Positions 46,500 to 55,896 of a stretch of 64,000 bases of DNA are shown here, piece after piece. Positions within the stretch are counted from its first letter, which is position 1. Every line of letters begins with the position of its first letter. The notes under the pieces were generated by a model. That model had not been told where the DNA came from. It ran no database searches and saw only the letters and a program-made list of their open reading frames with translations. Source of the stretch: a virus; IMG/VR virus record IMGVR_UViG_3300024255_001771, positions 1 to 64,000 of that record; one strand, given 5' to 3'. The position numbers were made by a program, and so were the translations under genes.

Positions 46500-47937
46500 G
46501 AAACCCGACGAAAGTTTAACAGAGTATAGAGACAGAGTTATTAACGCTAAAAGTCCTAGCTTCTGTGGTGCTAAATGGTATAATGCAACTACATGGTTAG
46601 GTAGCGGCACTACTACAAGTTGTCATCACCCGCCAGCACACAAAATACCGCTTGAAGAAGTTGAAGCAGACTTTACTGCTATACACAACACAAAGCACAA
46701 AAAGGAAATGCGTAAGCAGATGCAAGTTGGACAACGACCTGCTGAATGTGAGTATTGTTGGAAAATGGAAGATATGAAAAAAGATGCTGTTAGTGACAGA
46801 GTCTTTAAAACTATTATCTATGATGACGACGAATTACAACGTGCATATGATATGAACTACACAGAAAATGTTCACCTCAAAACTTTTGAAATTGCGTTTG
46901 ACAGAACGTGTAACTTAGCATGTAGTTATTGTAATGCAAGTTTCTCAACCACATGGGCTAAAGATATTAAAAAGAATGGCGAGTACACAAACTTAGTAAG
47001 TGATGGTGCTGGTGCATTTAGACAAGACGGCAGTTGGACACAACCTTACAAAGATGATGACGATAATCCTTACATTCAAGCATTTTGGAAATGGTGGGAA
47101 AACGGACTTAGCAGTAGTTTAGAAGAACTACGCATTACAGGCGGCGAGCCTTTAATGAGCCATAACACTTGGAAATTGTTTGATTGGTTTGAAGCACAAA
47201 ATAGCAAGATGCGTTTTGCAATTAATAGTAATCTAATTGCTAAGAATGATATAATAGATAAACTTATACAAAAGTCGCATGGTATTAAGAACTTTGAAAT
47301 TTATACAAGTTGTGAAGCTGTAGGTGCTCAAGCAGAATATATACGTGACGGGCTAGTTTATGAACAATGGTTAAACAATGTAAAGCGTATATTGTCAGAA
47401 GCAAATGCAAATCTACATGTAATGATGACTATTAATAGTTTATGCTTGTTTAGTATTACAGATTTCTTAGATCAAATATATGAATTGAAAGAAACAACAG
47501 GAAGTAAATGGCCAAGTGTAAGTGTTAACCTTTTGAGATTTCCTAGCTTTCAGTCACCACTTGCTTTACCTAACCATATTAAAGATGAACTCCACAAAAA
47601 TTTATCTACTTGGTATGCAGCAAACAAAGACAAAGAATTATGGCACGAGTTTGAAAAGGCAAGTATTGAACGTTTGATAGATTACTTAGTTACAGTAGAT
47701 GCTCCGCATAGACGTACAAGTAACCCTGCTACGTTGTGGCGTGACTTTAAAACTTTCTATCAGCAATATGATGTACGTAGGAACAAAAGCCTAAGTGTAT
47801 TTCCTAAAATACTAACAGACTGGGTTGAAAGTATTCCAGACACTGATGCAAGTATTATGGAACTTGCAGAAAAAGAAGGTTGGATACTAAAACCAGATCC
47901 AAAAAATATTGATGAGCCTCTAGCAACATATGACTGA
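46492..47937 (+). CDS. Radical SAM protein with N-terminal twitch-type domain (copy B)
   Basis: A 481-residue paralogue of the preceding gene. Extra Cys are C25, C44 and C86-x2-C89 (ECEYCWKMED); the radical SAM motif is C140-N-L-A-C144-S-Y-C147, and ELRITGGEPLMS follows. Shared marks with copy A include SFC-x-AKW, SCHHPP, HNTKHKKEMRK, EYIRDGL and an ending with YDVRRNKSLSVFPK. Keeping both copies side by side suggests they act on different positions or form a heteromer. No membrane segment. Substrate unknown. Confidence 0.87.
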   Translation: MPKKPDESLTEYRDRVINAKSPSFCGAKWYNATTWLGSGTTTSCHHPPAHKIPLEEVEADFTAIHNTKHKKEMRKQMQVGQRPAECEYCWKMEDMKKDAVSDRVFKTIIYDDDELQRAYDMNYTENVHLKTFEIAFDRTCNLACSYCNASFSTTWAKDIKKNGEYTNLVSDGAGAFRQDGSWTQPYKDDDDNPYIQAFWKWWENGLSSSLEELRITGGEPLMSHNTWKLFDWFEAQNSKMRFAINSNLIAKNDIIDKLIQKSHGIKNFEIYTSCEAVGAQAEYIRDGLVYEQWLNNVKRILSEANANLHVMMTINSLCLFSITDFLDQIYELKETTGSKWPSVSVNLLRFPSFQSPLALPNHIKDELHKNLSTWYAANKDKELWHEFEKASIERLIDYLVTVDAPHRRTSNPATLWRDFKTFYQQYDVRRNKSLSVFPKILTDWVESIPDTDASIMELAEKEGWILKPDPKNIDEPLATYD

Positions 47938-49120
47938 CAACAAATGCATATCACCGTGGATACATTTACATACATGGCCTAACAACGATGTATATCCTTG
48001 TTGCTTAACAGCTATGGAAGATTCAGTTGGTAATTTAAATCAAAATACTCTTGCTGAAATTTGGAATGGCAATGATATGAAAAAGTTGCGTACACAGTTT
48101 CTTAACAATGAACAACCAGCAAGTTGTAAACGCTGCTTTATTAATGAGTCAAATGGCGGAACAAGTTTGCGTACACATATGAATGAAACTTTTTCGCATC
48201 ATATGGATTTATTACAAACAACAAATGCTGACGGAAGTTTAGATGATTTAAGTATACACTACTGGGACTTTAGATTTTCTAATATATGTAATATGCGTTG
48301 CAGAAGTTGCGGTCCACAGTTAAGTACAGGTTGGTACGAAGATCAAAAAAAGATGTGGGGTCAATTACCTAATGACTTACCTGACCCAGGTAAAAATATT
48401 AACATGTGGAATCAAATAGAACCGTTATTTGATAAAGTAGAAGATATTTATTTTGCTGGCGGCGAGCCATTACTAATGGAAGAACATTACCGTATCTTAA
48501 ATAAACTAGATGAAATGCAAAAGTACGATACTATCATTCGTTATAATACTAATCTTAGCCAGTTAAGATACAAAAAACTTGATGTTCTTGACATTTGGCC
48601 TAGATTTGATAACGTACATGTAGGAGCAAGTATAGATGGCTACGGCGCAAGAGCAGAATATATACGTAAAGGTACTGACTGGAATAAGATTGTTGCTAAT
48701 AGAAAAGCAATAATACAAAAAGCACCTGATATAAACTTTTTTGTTAACTTTACAGTTAGTGTACAAAATGCATTTCATATGACAGATTTCTACGAATGGG
48801 CATTAGAAGATAACTTTATAGGACACCCAAGAGACTTTCATATTAACATTGTCCATCATCCTGAGCATCTAAGTTTACAAATACTACCTGCAAGCATGAA
48901 AAAAGAATTAACTAAAAAATATATAGATATGGCAGAAAAGTGTAAGAGATGGGGCGAAGAAAGAGTTGAGCGTGGATTCTTATCAGTTGCAAAATTTATG
49001 AATGATGCAGATACATCTCATCTAATACCAGAGTTTAAGAAAAACATAGAAATGGTAGACATAATTAGGAATGAAAATTTTGCAGAAACATTTCCTGAAT
49101 TACAGGACTTGGTAAAATGA
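47930..49120 (+). CDS. Radical SAM protein with N-terminal twitch-type domain
   Basis: A 396-residue radical SAM enzyme of the twitch-first layout. N-terminal Cys are C6, C24-C25 (VYPCCLT) and C66-x2-C69 (ASCKRCF); the cluster motif is C120-N-M-R-C124-R-S-C127, then IYFAGGEPLLM. The N-terminal pattern P-W-x-H...P-C-C...G-N-L...I-W-N, with a last Cys pair, is the same logic as SPASM/twitch tails but placed before the core. It is closer to the gene at 49811 than to the two preceding genes. It overlaps an SGNH-like gene by 4 nt. Confidence 0.87.
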   Translation: MTDNKCISPWIHLHTWPNNDVYPCCLTAMEDSVGNLNQNTLAEIWNGNDMKKLRTQFLNNEQPASCKRCFINESNGGTSLRTHMNETFSHHMDLLQTTNADGSLDDLSIHYWDFRFSNICNMRCRSCGPQLSTGWYEDQKKMWGQLPNDLPDPGKNINMWNQIEPLFDKVEDIYFAGGEPLLMEEHYRILNKLDEMQKYDTIIRYNTNLSQLRYKKLDVLDIWPRFDNVHVGASIDGYGARAEYIRKGTDWNKIVANRKAIIQKAPDINFFVNFTVSVQNAFHMTDFYEWALEDNFIGHPRDFHINIVHHPEHLSLQILPASMKKELTKKYIDMAEKCKRWGEERVERGFLSVAKFMNDADTSHLIPEFKKNIEMVDIIRNENFAETFPELQDLVK

Positions 49121-49818
49121 TACTTACTATTGGATGCAGCTGGACGTTTGGTACTGGTGTAGAATCAAATGAAACTTTTTCGGCTTATCTACAAGACAAG
49201 TGCGGAACAACAGTTATAAATGGCGGACATGCCGGCATAGACAATGCGTATGCAGTATACTCAGCATATAGACTTTACCAAAAGTATAAACCAAAAGTTG
49301 TTTTGTTTCAGTTAACTACATTTGATAGAATGCAAATATCTATTAGTGGTAAGAAAAATTTTCTAGACAACCGATTTCATGACAATCTAGAACAACCAGT
49401 ATGGACACGAGAAGGCAAGCATACACGCCTTTGGGGAATAACAGAAGAAAAGACACACAAGATTACTGTAGGTGAATACTCTAATAGTTTAAGTAAGAAA
49501 AGTGATATTGACACTACTACAAAATTCTTATACGAAAATCATACATTTAGTACATTGGCTACCGAACAATTAATGTGTCAACTAGATATGCTTAAATCTT
49601 ATATAGAAAACTTTGGTGACAAGATTATATTCTTTCCGTGGGTACCAACGCCTATAGATGTAGAAAAAGTACTACCAGTACCGGTACATCAAGATAGTGT
49701 ACACAACTTTTTAGATAATAATCATTACATTGACAATGGTTATCATATATCACCTCAAGGACACAAACTTGTAGCAGACGAATATATATACCCTATGGTT
49801 AGGAGCGCAATTGAGTGA
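49117..49818 (+). CDS. SGNH/GDSL-type hydrolase-like protein
   Basis: A 233-residue protein with the SGNH plan: LTIGCSWTFG with candidate nucleophile S8, a second block INGGHAGIDN (about 34-43), and a C-terminal block DNGYHISPQGHKLVAD (D206, H210). Such enzymes are esterases, acetyl- or acyl-hydrolases, often acting on glycans or lipids. It sits between two radical SAM genes and overlaps both, which ties it to the same pathway. A second SGNH-like gene lies at 53768. No signal peptide is seen, so it probably works in the cytoplasm. An acetyltransferase-like reaction is also possible. Confidence 0.73.
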   Translation: MILTIGCSWTFGTGVESNETFSAYLQDKCGTTVINGGHAGIDNAYAVYSAYRLYQKYKPKVVLFQLTTFDRMQISISGKKNFLDNRFHDNLEQPVWTREGKHTRLWGITEEKTHKITVGEYSNSLSKKSDIDTTTKFLYENHTFSTLATEQLMCQLDMLKSYIENFGDKIIFFPWVPTPIDVEKVLPVPVHQDSVHNFLDNNHYIDNGYHISPQGHKLVADEYIYPMVRSAIE

Positions 49819-50926
49819 TATTTGTATAAATCCTTGGATACATATTGAAGCTGATGCAGTAGGCAATGCAAAGCCTTGTTGCTTATATGAAGGACCAGCT
49901 GTAGGACACTTTGGCACAGACGGTCTAAGCAAAATCTGGTCTAGTGAAGAAATGAAAACATTGCGCAAAGATTTCTTAGCAGGAAAGAAACCTGCTGGTT
50001 GTAACCAATGTTGGAAAAACGAATCGCAGGGTATACGTAGTAAACGTCAAGCAGATAATGAACGCTTTGAACATATGTTTCATAGGATTGGAAAACTAGG
50101 TCCGCCTATCTATTATGATCTAAAGCTAGGAACAGTGTGTAATTTAAAGTGCAGAATATGTAGCAGCTTTAGCAGTTTCAAATGGGCCGAAGATGAAAAA
50201 TTATTATACGGAGAAGTTCTTAATCCTAACCTTAAAAGTTACTGGATAGAAGATAATAGTCCTATTTGGCGTGACCTTGAAAGAGTAATTGAGTATATTG
50301 AATGGCTAGATTTCACAGGCGGTGAACCTTTATTAATTAAGAAACATTTTGAATTATTAGAAAAGTGTGTAGAAAGAGGTCATGCACATAAAATTAGTTT
50401 ACACTATAATACTAATACTACAATAAAGCCCACACAAAAAATGTTAGATCTTTGGAAAGAATTTAAATGGGTTGAACTTATGTTTAGTATTGACGGCACA
50501 GGCAAACAGTTTGAATACCAACGTCATCCAGCAGTTTGGAAAGAAGCTGAAAGTAATCTGCGTTTTGCAAATGAACAACCGTTCTTGCACACAAGTATTT
50601 GCCACACTGTAAATATTTTTAATATATTATATTTGCCAGAATTTCAACAATGGTTTAACACACTTGGTCTTCCTGAAGACCGGTTGTTCTTAAACGCACT
50701 ACATGGGCCTAAGCACTATAATGTGCAAGCAATACCTCAACATGCACATCAAGTAATTAAAGATAAACTTGGCAATGATAAATTCAAACCATTTGCAGAT
50801 CAAATGTCTAATTGCAACGGAGCAATTGATAGTTTCTTTAAATATACGCATATATTAGATAAACACAGGGAAGAAAATTTTGCACAAGTATTTCCTGAAC
50901 TAAACACACTATTATTAGGAGAGTAA
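49811..50926 (+). CDS. Radical SAM protein with N-terminal twitch-type domain
   Basis: A 371-residue enzyme starting at a TTG (49811) with AGGAG 5 nt upstream; no suitable ATG lies nearby. N-terminal Cys are C5, C23-C24 (AKPCCLY) and C64-x2-C67 (GCNQCW); the radical SAM motif is C110-N-L-K-C114-R-I-C117, followed by LDFTGGEPLLI. Near the end ENFAQVFPELN matches ENFAETFPELQ of the gene at 47930, so these two are paralogues with an SGNH-like gene between them. Substrate unknown. Confidence 0.86.
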   Translation: MSDICINPWIHIEADAVGNAKPCCLYEGPAVGHFGTDGLSKIWSSEEMKTLRKDFLAGKKPAGCNQCWKNESQGIRSKRQADNERFEHMFHRIGKLGPPIYYDLKLGTVCNLKCRICSSFSSFKWAEDEKLLYGEVLNPNLKSYWIEDNSPIWRDLERVIEYIEWLDFTGGEPLLIKKHFELLEKCVERGHAHKISLHYNTNTTIKPTQKMLDLWKEFKWVELMFSIDGTGKQFEYQRHPAVWKEAESNLRFANEQPFLHTSICHTVNIFNILYLPEFQQWFNTLGLPEDRLFLNALHGPKHYNVQAIPQHAHQVIKDKLGNDKFKPFADQMSNCNGAIDSFFKYTHILDKHREENFAQVFPELNTLLLGE

Positions 50927-50927
50927 T

Positions 50928-51974
50928 ATGTCTACTCAAGGTAAAGATTTCTTTGATAAAGATTGGTTTGATGACCACGTTGTAATATTATTTGAAGCAC
51001 CAATGGAGACATTACGTTGGTGGCTAAAGTTTGACGAAGATAGATTACATGATTGGCTGTTAGAAAATCCGCATGGTGATAAGAGTATTGCAAAAAGTGT
51101 AGTTGAAGATTTTTCAGTTAAAGCATTAATTACACCAATGGGCGGTGAAAACATAGTTGTACATCATTTTGAAAAAATACTTTGGTTAGTACAAAGCTAT
51201 TGTCAGACCGGATGGAAGAATAGTGTCAAGGCAGTAAATCATATGGACGATGGAACATATATGGTTCATCCCGGAACCAATAGGTGTGTAGCAGCAAAGT
51301 TTCTTAATTGTAAGACAATGCCTTTAATGCTTACTGTACATAAAGAACAAAATGCATTTAAAGAACTACGTGATAAAGGTGTTGTAATAACTGATGAAGA
51401 AACATTGCGCAAAAGTTTACTGAGTAGCGATACAATATTGTTTAGAACAGAAGTTGAGGAACGTTTATTTGTTAACAGTGTAGATACTGGTAAAACAACC
51501 AAAGACTTTACATACGAATTTTTAGGTTCTGACGCTTGGCCCGAAAAACTTATGCCAACAAACTTTGAAGGCTTTACACAAATTAAATTAGATCAATGGA
51601 GTGATTTAGTGTTTAGAAGTTTGCCTATGGTAGTAAACAATCCAACTGACTGCAAAGTGCATACGGACATGTTAAACTTTAAATTCTTTGATCGTACTAA
51701 AGGGCTATTTAATAAATTTGATTTACTACAATGCAACTTACCAATGGAAGAATTGCCAAGCAAGTGTGCGTATAGTGGTATTAGTATACATATAGAAAAA
51801 GAATTCTTAGGTGATATATTTGAACTATTATTATTTGTTGACCCGCAAAAGTGTGTAACACATACAAAAGACAAAAGTATTGTGATTATAAACAACGAGC
51901 ATCCTGCAAATCGAAAAGGAATTGATTGGAGTAATAAACTTATTATTCCTGATAGTTATGTCTCAAAATTTTAA
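50928..51974 (+). CDS. Unrecognised protein with a ParB-like HPGTNR motif
   Basis: A 348-residue soluble protein. Residues about 109-123 read TYMVHPGTNRCVAAK, which resembles the GxHR/GTNR turn of ParB/sulfiredoxin-type domains, where a phosphate or nucleotide is bound. The remaining parts (FEAPMETLRWWLKFDED near the start; CVTHTKDKSIVIINNEHPAN near the end) are unfamiliar. It sits inside the radical SAM cluster, 1 nt after one radical SAM gene and overlapping the next by 17 nt. The resemblance is short and could be chance; a nucleotide- or kinase-like activity is only a possibility. Confidence 0.6.
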   Translation: MSTQGKDFFDKDWFDDHVVILFEAPMETLRWWLKFDEDRLHDWLLENPHGDKSIAKSVVEDFSVKALITPMGGENIVVHHFEKILWLVQSYCQTGWKNSVKAVNHMDDGTYMVHPGTNRCVAAKFLNCKTMPLMLTVHKEQNAFKELRDKGVVITDEETLRKSLLSSDTILFRTEVEERLFVNSVDTGKTTKDFTYEFLGSDAWPEKLMPTNFEGFTQIKLDQWSDLVFRSLPMVVNNPTDCKVHTDMLNFKFFDRTKGLFNKFDLLQCNLPMEELPSKCAYSGISIHIEKEFLGDIFELLLFVDPQKCVTHTKDKSIVIINNEHPANRKGIDWSNKLIIPDSYVSKF

Positions 51975-52815
51975 TGTCCAAGACCATATTAGTTATAGGA
52001 ACAACAGATATCTAAAAGCTAACATTGGTAATCCTTTACTACTAGGCTTAGGAGTTGTTGAAGTTAATCCTACTGAGTTATGTAATAGAACGTGCAGTTT
52101 TTGTCCACGTAGTAATCCTGCAGTATATCCTAATCAAAATTTACAAATGACATTAGACACAGCAAACAATCTTGTCAAAGGATTGCAAGCAGCAAATTAT
52201 ACTGGCGACATACATATAACAGGATTTGGCGAACCTACTCTCAATCCACAGATACTTGAACTTATAAAGATATTTTCTGTATACTACACAGAAATTATTA
52301 CTAACGGCGATAGACTCTTGTCAGGCCAATTAACTCACACACAATTATCTGATGCAGGACTTAGTATGCTTATTGTTGATTGTTATGATGGCAATGAACA
52401 GTACAACAAAGTGCAAGATCTATTGCAAGATTGTAACATAAGTTATCGTATACGAAATCATCACGATACTGGTAGCCCGGATTTGATTGAACAATACAAT
52501 TACAATAACCGAGGAGGACTAGTATCAAAGGAAGAAACTGTATTTAGGCCTTGTTGGTTACCATTTTATAAAGCATTTATAGACTGGGACGGACAAGTTC
52601 GACTATGCTGTAACGATTGGAGTAGGAAACAACAGCCATTTGGAAATATTAATAATATAGCATTTAGTGAATTATGGAATAGTGAACAATTTGTCGAAGT
52701 TAGAAAAAAATTAGACAAAGGTAACCGAAGTAGTTTAGCGGCGTGTAAAGGATGCAATACTAGCGGCACACAAAACGGATTTGAAAGTGTAAGTTTATGG
52801 CAAAAATTACTTTAG
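51958..52815 (+). CDS. Radical SAM/SPASM-type protein
   Basis: A 285-residue enzyme with the core motif C42-N-R-T-C46-S-F-C49 and the GGEP-equivalent ITGFGEPTLNP. A C-terminal SPASM-type tail follows: FRPCWLPFYKAFIDWDGQV, RLCCNDWS, FGNI, LWNSEQF and CKGCNT, whose Cys would hold auxiliary iron-sulphur clusters. SPASM enzymes act on peptides, sugars or tRNA. I placed the start at ATG 51958 because the protein reads naturally from there; the upstream TTG (51922) lies inside the previous gene. No clear ribosome site is visible, so translation may be coupled. Confidence 0.83.
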   Translation: MSQNFNVQDHISYRNNRYLKANIGNPLLLGLGVVEVNPTELCNRTCSFCPRSNPAVYPNQNLQMTLDTANNLVKGLQAANYTGDIHITGFGEPTLNPQILELIKIFSVYYTEIITNGDRLLSGQLTHTQLSDAGLSMLIVDCYDGNEQYNKVQDLLQDCNISYRIRNHHDTGSPDLIEQYNYNNRGGLVSKEETVFRPCWLPFYKAFIDWDGQVRLCCNDWSRKQQPFGNINNIAFSELWNSEQFVEVRKKLDKGNRSSLAACKGCNTSGTQNGFESVSLWQKLL

Positions 52816-53777
52816 CAAAAGGTACATTTGAGTGTCTTAATACTAATAGACTAGGTTCTGTTATTGAAAAATATTCAGACTTTAAAGGCAATCTGCAGAT
52901 ATGCGAGCATATAGAAGGCAAAGGTAATATAGAATATGACAAAGACACTCCGCTAGTAATATTTCATACTGAAGGAGATCCTGCATATATAGATATTGAT
53001 TACTTCAATAACTTTGGTAAAGTAATTCACTGTAACGCAAATATGTCTAAAGGCATATTCTTTAATTACTGGGCATACGACTATCTTACACATATAAAGG
53101 AATTAGGAGTACAAACAAATAATCAAAATACATTTGCTAAAAAGTTTTTGTGTTTGAATGGAAGGCCTGACTGGCATCGTTACTATACCCTACAAATGTT
53201 ATACGACACAGGGTTGTATGATACTGGATTAGTGAGTTTCCTAAATAGATATAACCAGCTTAATAATAATTATCACTACGATACATTTAAAGAAATGTAC
53301 AAAAAAGATACACCAGAAATTGACCACATGCGTGATAGACATAGTCATCTAGTTGTTGATAGATCAAATAGCGAGATACACAAAAATGACAGATTGCATA
53401 ATAAATGGATATACGAAGAAACAAGCATTAGTTTAGTAACTGAAACATATCCTGAAGCTAGTCGAGGATTATTTATAACAGAAAAAACTTGGAAGCCTAT
53501 TGCAAACTGCCATTTAGCTTTGTATATAGGACAGCCTAATTTATTAGAATTCTTAAGACAACAAGGATATGATACATTTGACGACATACTAGACAACACA
53601 TACGATACAATTCACGAAGATATATCAAGATTCAACAGTGCGATACACAGTCTAAGTAAATATCTTAATAGCATAGATTCGATAGATAAAAATGATATAC
53701 AACAAAGACTAAAGTATAATCAGCAACGATTTTTACAAATGAAGATATCAAATGAGGAAATACAAACATGGCTGTAA
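52797..53777 (+). CDS. Fucosyltransferase/exostosin-like glycosyltransferase (paralogue 1)
   Basis: A 326-residue protein. The middle has FLCLNGRPDWHRYYTLQML (about 117-135); the C-terminal block SLVTETYPEASRGLFITEKT (about 212-231), then WKPIANCHLALYIG and LLEFLRQQGYDTFDDI, follows the plan of GT10-like transferases, in which the T-E-K-x-x-x-P-I stretch binds the nucleotide sugar. The same block occurs at 54577 (FITEKIYQPIVNFHPFLV) and 55886 (FVSEKVFKPIIGMRPFVV). It overlaps the upstream radical SAM gene by 19 nt. The family is plausible; donor and acceptor are unknown. Confidence 0.68.
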   Translation: MAKITLAKGTFECLNTNRLGSVIEKYSDFKGNLQICEHIEGKGNIEYDKDTPLVIFHTEGDPAYIDIDYFNNFGKVIHCNANMSKGIFFNYWAYDYLTHIKELGVQTNNQNTFAKKFLCLNGRPDWHRYYTLQMLYDTGLYDTGLVSFLNRYNQLNNNYHYDTFKEMYKKDTPEIDHMRDRHSHLVVDRSNSEIHKNDRLHNKWIYEETSISLVTETYPEASRGLFITEKTWKPIANCHLALYIGQPNLLEFLRQQGYDTFDDILDNTYDTIHEDISRFNSAIHSLSKYLNSIDSIDKNDIQQRLKYNQQRFLQMKISNEEIQTWL

Positions 53778-54580
53778 AATTTCATATATTCGGAGGATGT
53801 AGCTTTACAGACATGCATAATAGCTGGGCAAGAGTTATCCAACGTGATTTACTTAACTATAACAATTCTCGGAATGTAAGTAAAAGCGGAGCCGGCAATA
53901 AATTTATTGCAAGTGCTGTAATTGACTGTGCATTGAAAGCAGAACGAGAAGGATTCACGCCTGACATAAGCATCATGTGGAGTTCTCCTACTAGAAGCGA
54001 ATTTCCACTACATGAAACAGAAACACCTTATGTAGATATGTTATTCCAAAACAATACTGAATCCGATAACGATATGAATCCTGGAGTATATGCACTAACA
54101 AGTGCAAACGGTGACATTCAAAAAATAACAGGAAATTATTGGTTATTGAATGGTGGTAACGTTAGTGAAAAAACAAGGTGGAGCAATAACTTTGATATTG
54201 ACATACAGTATGTAGATGCATTTAGATCTTACTCAAAGTTTATGTGGAATCAAAATGCTATGTGGCATCAAACACTTTCGAATATTTTGCTTGTTCAACA
54301 GATGTGCGAACTTAAAGGTTGGGAATATAGATTTACTACATTTAGAGCATTTGTAAAAGAATACAAAACATGGTGTGCTGATCAGTTTGTAACTTTACAA
54401 GATGAAATACATTGGAATAAGTTTTTGTTTACAGACAATGAAGACGGCGGACTTCGAGAGTATACACTCAATAATCTAAACACATGGGACGATGGATACG
54501 ATAATCATCCTAGTTACGAAGCACACGAAGATTTTGTACAAAACTTTTGGCTACCGCACTTTAAAGGAGCATACACATGA
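53768..54580 (+). CDS. SGNH/GDSL-type hydrolase-like protein (second)
   Basis: A 270-residue protein with IFGGCSFTD (candidate nucleophile S12), then SGAGNKFIAS (about 40-49) with the G-x-x-N block of SGNH enzymes, and a C-terminal YDNHPSYEAH (D245, H247) matching the D-x-H block. The overall plan is longer than the SGNH gene at 49117 and the two are only distantly alike. It lies between two fucosyltransferase-like genes and overlaps both. A sugar-acetyl or acyl hydrolase fits the setting, but this is inference. Confidence 0.68.
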   Translation: MAVKFHIFGGCSFTDMHNSWARVIQRDLLNYNNSRNVSKSGAGNKFIASAVIDCALKAEREGFTPDISIMWSSPTRSEFPLHETETPYVDMLFQNNTESDNDMNPGVYALTSANGDIQKITGNYWLLNGGNVSEKTRWSNNFDIDIQYVDAFRSYSKFMWNQNAMWHQTLSNILLVQQMCELKGWEYRFTTFRAFVKEYKTWCADQFVTLQDEIHWNKFLFTDNEDGGLREYTLNNLNTWDDGYDNHPSYEAHEDFVQNFWLPHFKGAYT

Positions 54581-55896
54581 TAACGCTGTATTACCAATCC
54601 GGAGTTGTTGGCGAGAAATGGATACCAAATGGTGTTCCTAAAGAGTTGCGTACTAGAGAAGCATATAAGTACAATCAATTTAAGAGTGTAAAGCCAAAGT
54701 TTATTACAGAAGTATGTGACTATCTAGATATACCTGTTCAGCGTACTACCCCTAAGGACTATGTAGGACAGCCAGCTTTCTATCATATTGAAATTGATTG
54801 GATTGACCATGCATTTGTATATCGTAATGTATTTGAACATATTGATGAAGAGCCATTGAATCTAATACGTGATTTAGATAGTAAACTAAAGTTACTATTA
54901 TGGTTTCCAAATGAAGGCTTTAGTTTAACTATGCCAAGGTTTATGGAAATTATTGATTTCTGTGTTAAAGACTTAGCAATACCTGCACATAAAGTTTTTC
55001 TTGTGTTTGGTGATATAAACATACAGAAAAATTTTGCAGCTTGGCGAAAGAGAAAAGGCTACAGTGAAATTAACGTATATGGCATGGACAGTTTTGAAGC
55101 AACGTATAATATGGAAATTACACAAATGGACGATAAGCCATTAGATGTAGACACGTTTCTAAACTACGATGCTCCAAAAAGCAAACGGTTTATATTTAAG
55201 AATGCCAATCCAAGACATCAACGTGTATTCTTTGCAGCGGAATTTTATAAACGTGATTTACTAAGACATAGTTATTACAGTTGGTTGAATAGATATTTTG
55301 AACCTCATGTAGATAGATTTCATACTGATGCAATGTATGAAAGTATTGACAAATATTGTTTAGATGAAGAACATCACAAAAGCCTTGAACAGCCATTAAA
55401 CATGTTCCTACAAGATGCTCCTTACATTATTGATTATGACGGAACTGAAATAGAACAAGGATACAATCAACGTGCATTAATTAATCATCATTATTTAGAT
55501 AGTGATTTTTCTTTTGTTACAGAAACAACATACGAACCTGTAAATGTAGAAGACGTACTTTTCATAACAGAAAAAATTTATCAGCCAATTGTTAATTTTC
55601 ATCCTTTCTTAGTTGCAAGCCAAGTAAACACACTACACTTTCTACGTCACTATGGATATGAAACATTTCCTGAATTATTTGATGAGGAGTATGACAAAAT
55701 TACTGACATAAGACAAAGGAGTGATTTGCTTTTGAGAAATGTACAAAATATTGTCGACGGCAATAAAGATCACATATTAGGAAGTCAATACATAAAAGAC
55801 AAATGTGTACACAACCGAAATGTTTTCTTTGAACATAAAGGAAAGCAAAAATGGGTAAATGTAATGACTTGGCTGGAGAATACTCATGCATTATGA
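54577..55896 (+). CDS. Fucosyltransferase/exostosin-like glycosyltransferase (paralogue 2)
   Basis: A 439-residue protein, the longest of the three paralogues. FKNANPRHQRVFFAAEFYKR (about 207-226) corresponds to the N-G-R-P-D-W-H-R block of paralogue 1, and SFVTETTYEPVNVEDVLFIT, EKIYQPIVNFHPFLVAS and LHFLRHYGYETFPELFDEEY form the C-terminal nucleotide-sugar block. The N-terminal ~190 residues are additional and include LRTREAYKYNQFKSVKPKF and a strand VFLVFGDINIQKNF. It overlaps its neighbours by 4 and 11 nt. Confidence 0.66.
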   Translation: MITLYYQSGVVGEKWIPNGVPKELRTREAYKYNQFKSVKPKFITEVCDYLDIPVQRTTPKDYVGQPAFYHIEIDWIDHAFVYRNVFEHIDEEPLNLIRDLDSKLKLLLWFPNEGFSLTMPRFMEIIDFCVKDLAIPAHKVFLVFGDINIQKNFAAWRKRKGYSEINVYGMDSFEATYNMEITQMDDKPLDVDTFLNYDAPKSKRFIFKNANPRHQRVFFAAEFYKRDLLRHSYYSWLNRYFEPHVDRFHTDAMYESIDKYCLDEEHHKSLEQPLNMFLQDAPYIIDYDGTEIEQGYNQRALINHHYLDSDFSFVTETTYEPVNVEDVLFITEKIYQPIVNFHPFLVASQVNTLHFLRHYGYETFPELFDEEYDKITDIRQRSDLLLRNVQNIVDGNKDHILGSQYIKDKCVHNRNVFFEHKGKQKWVNVMTWLENTHAL

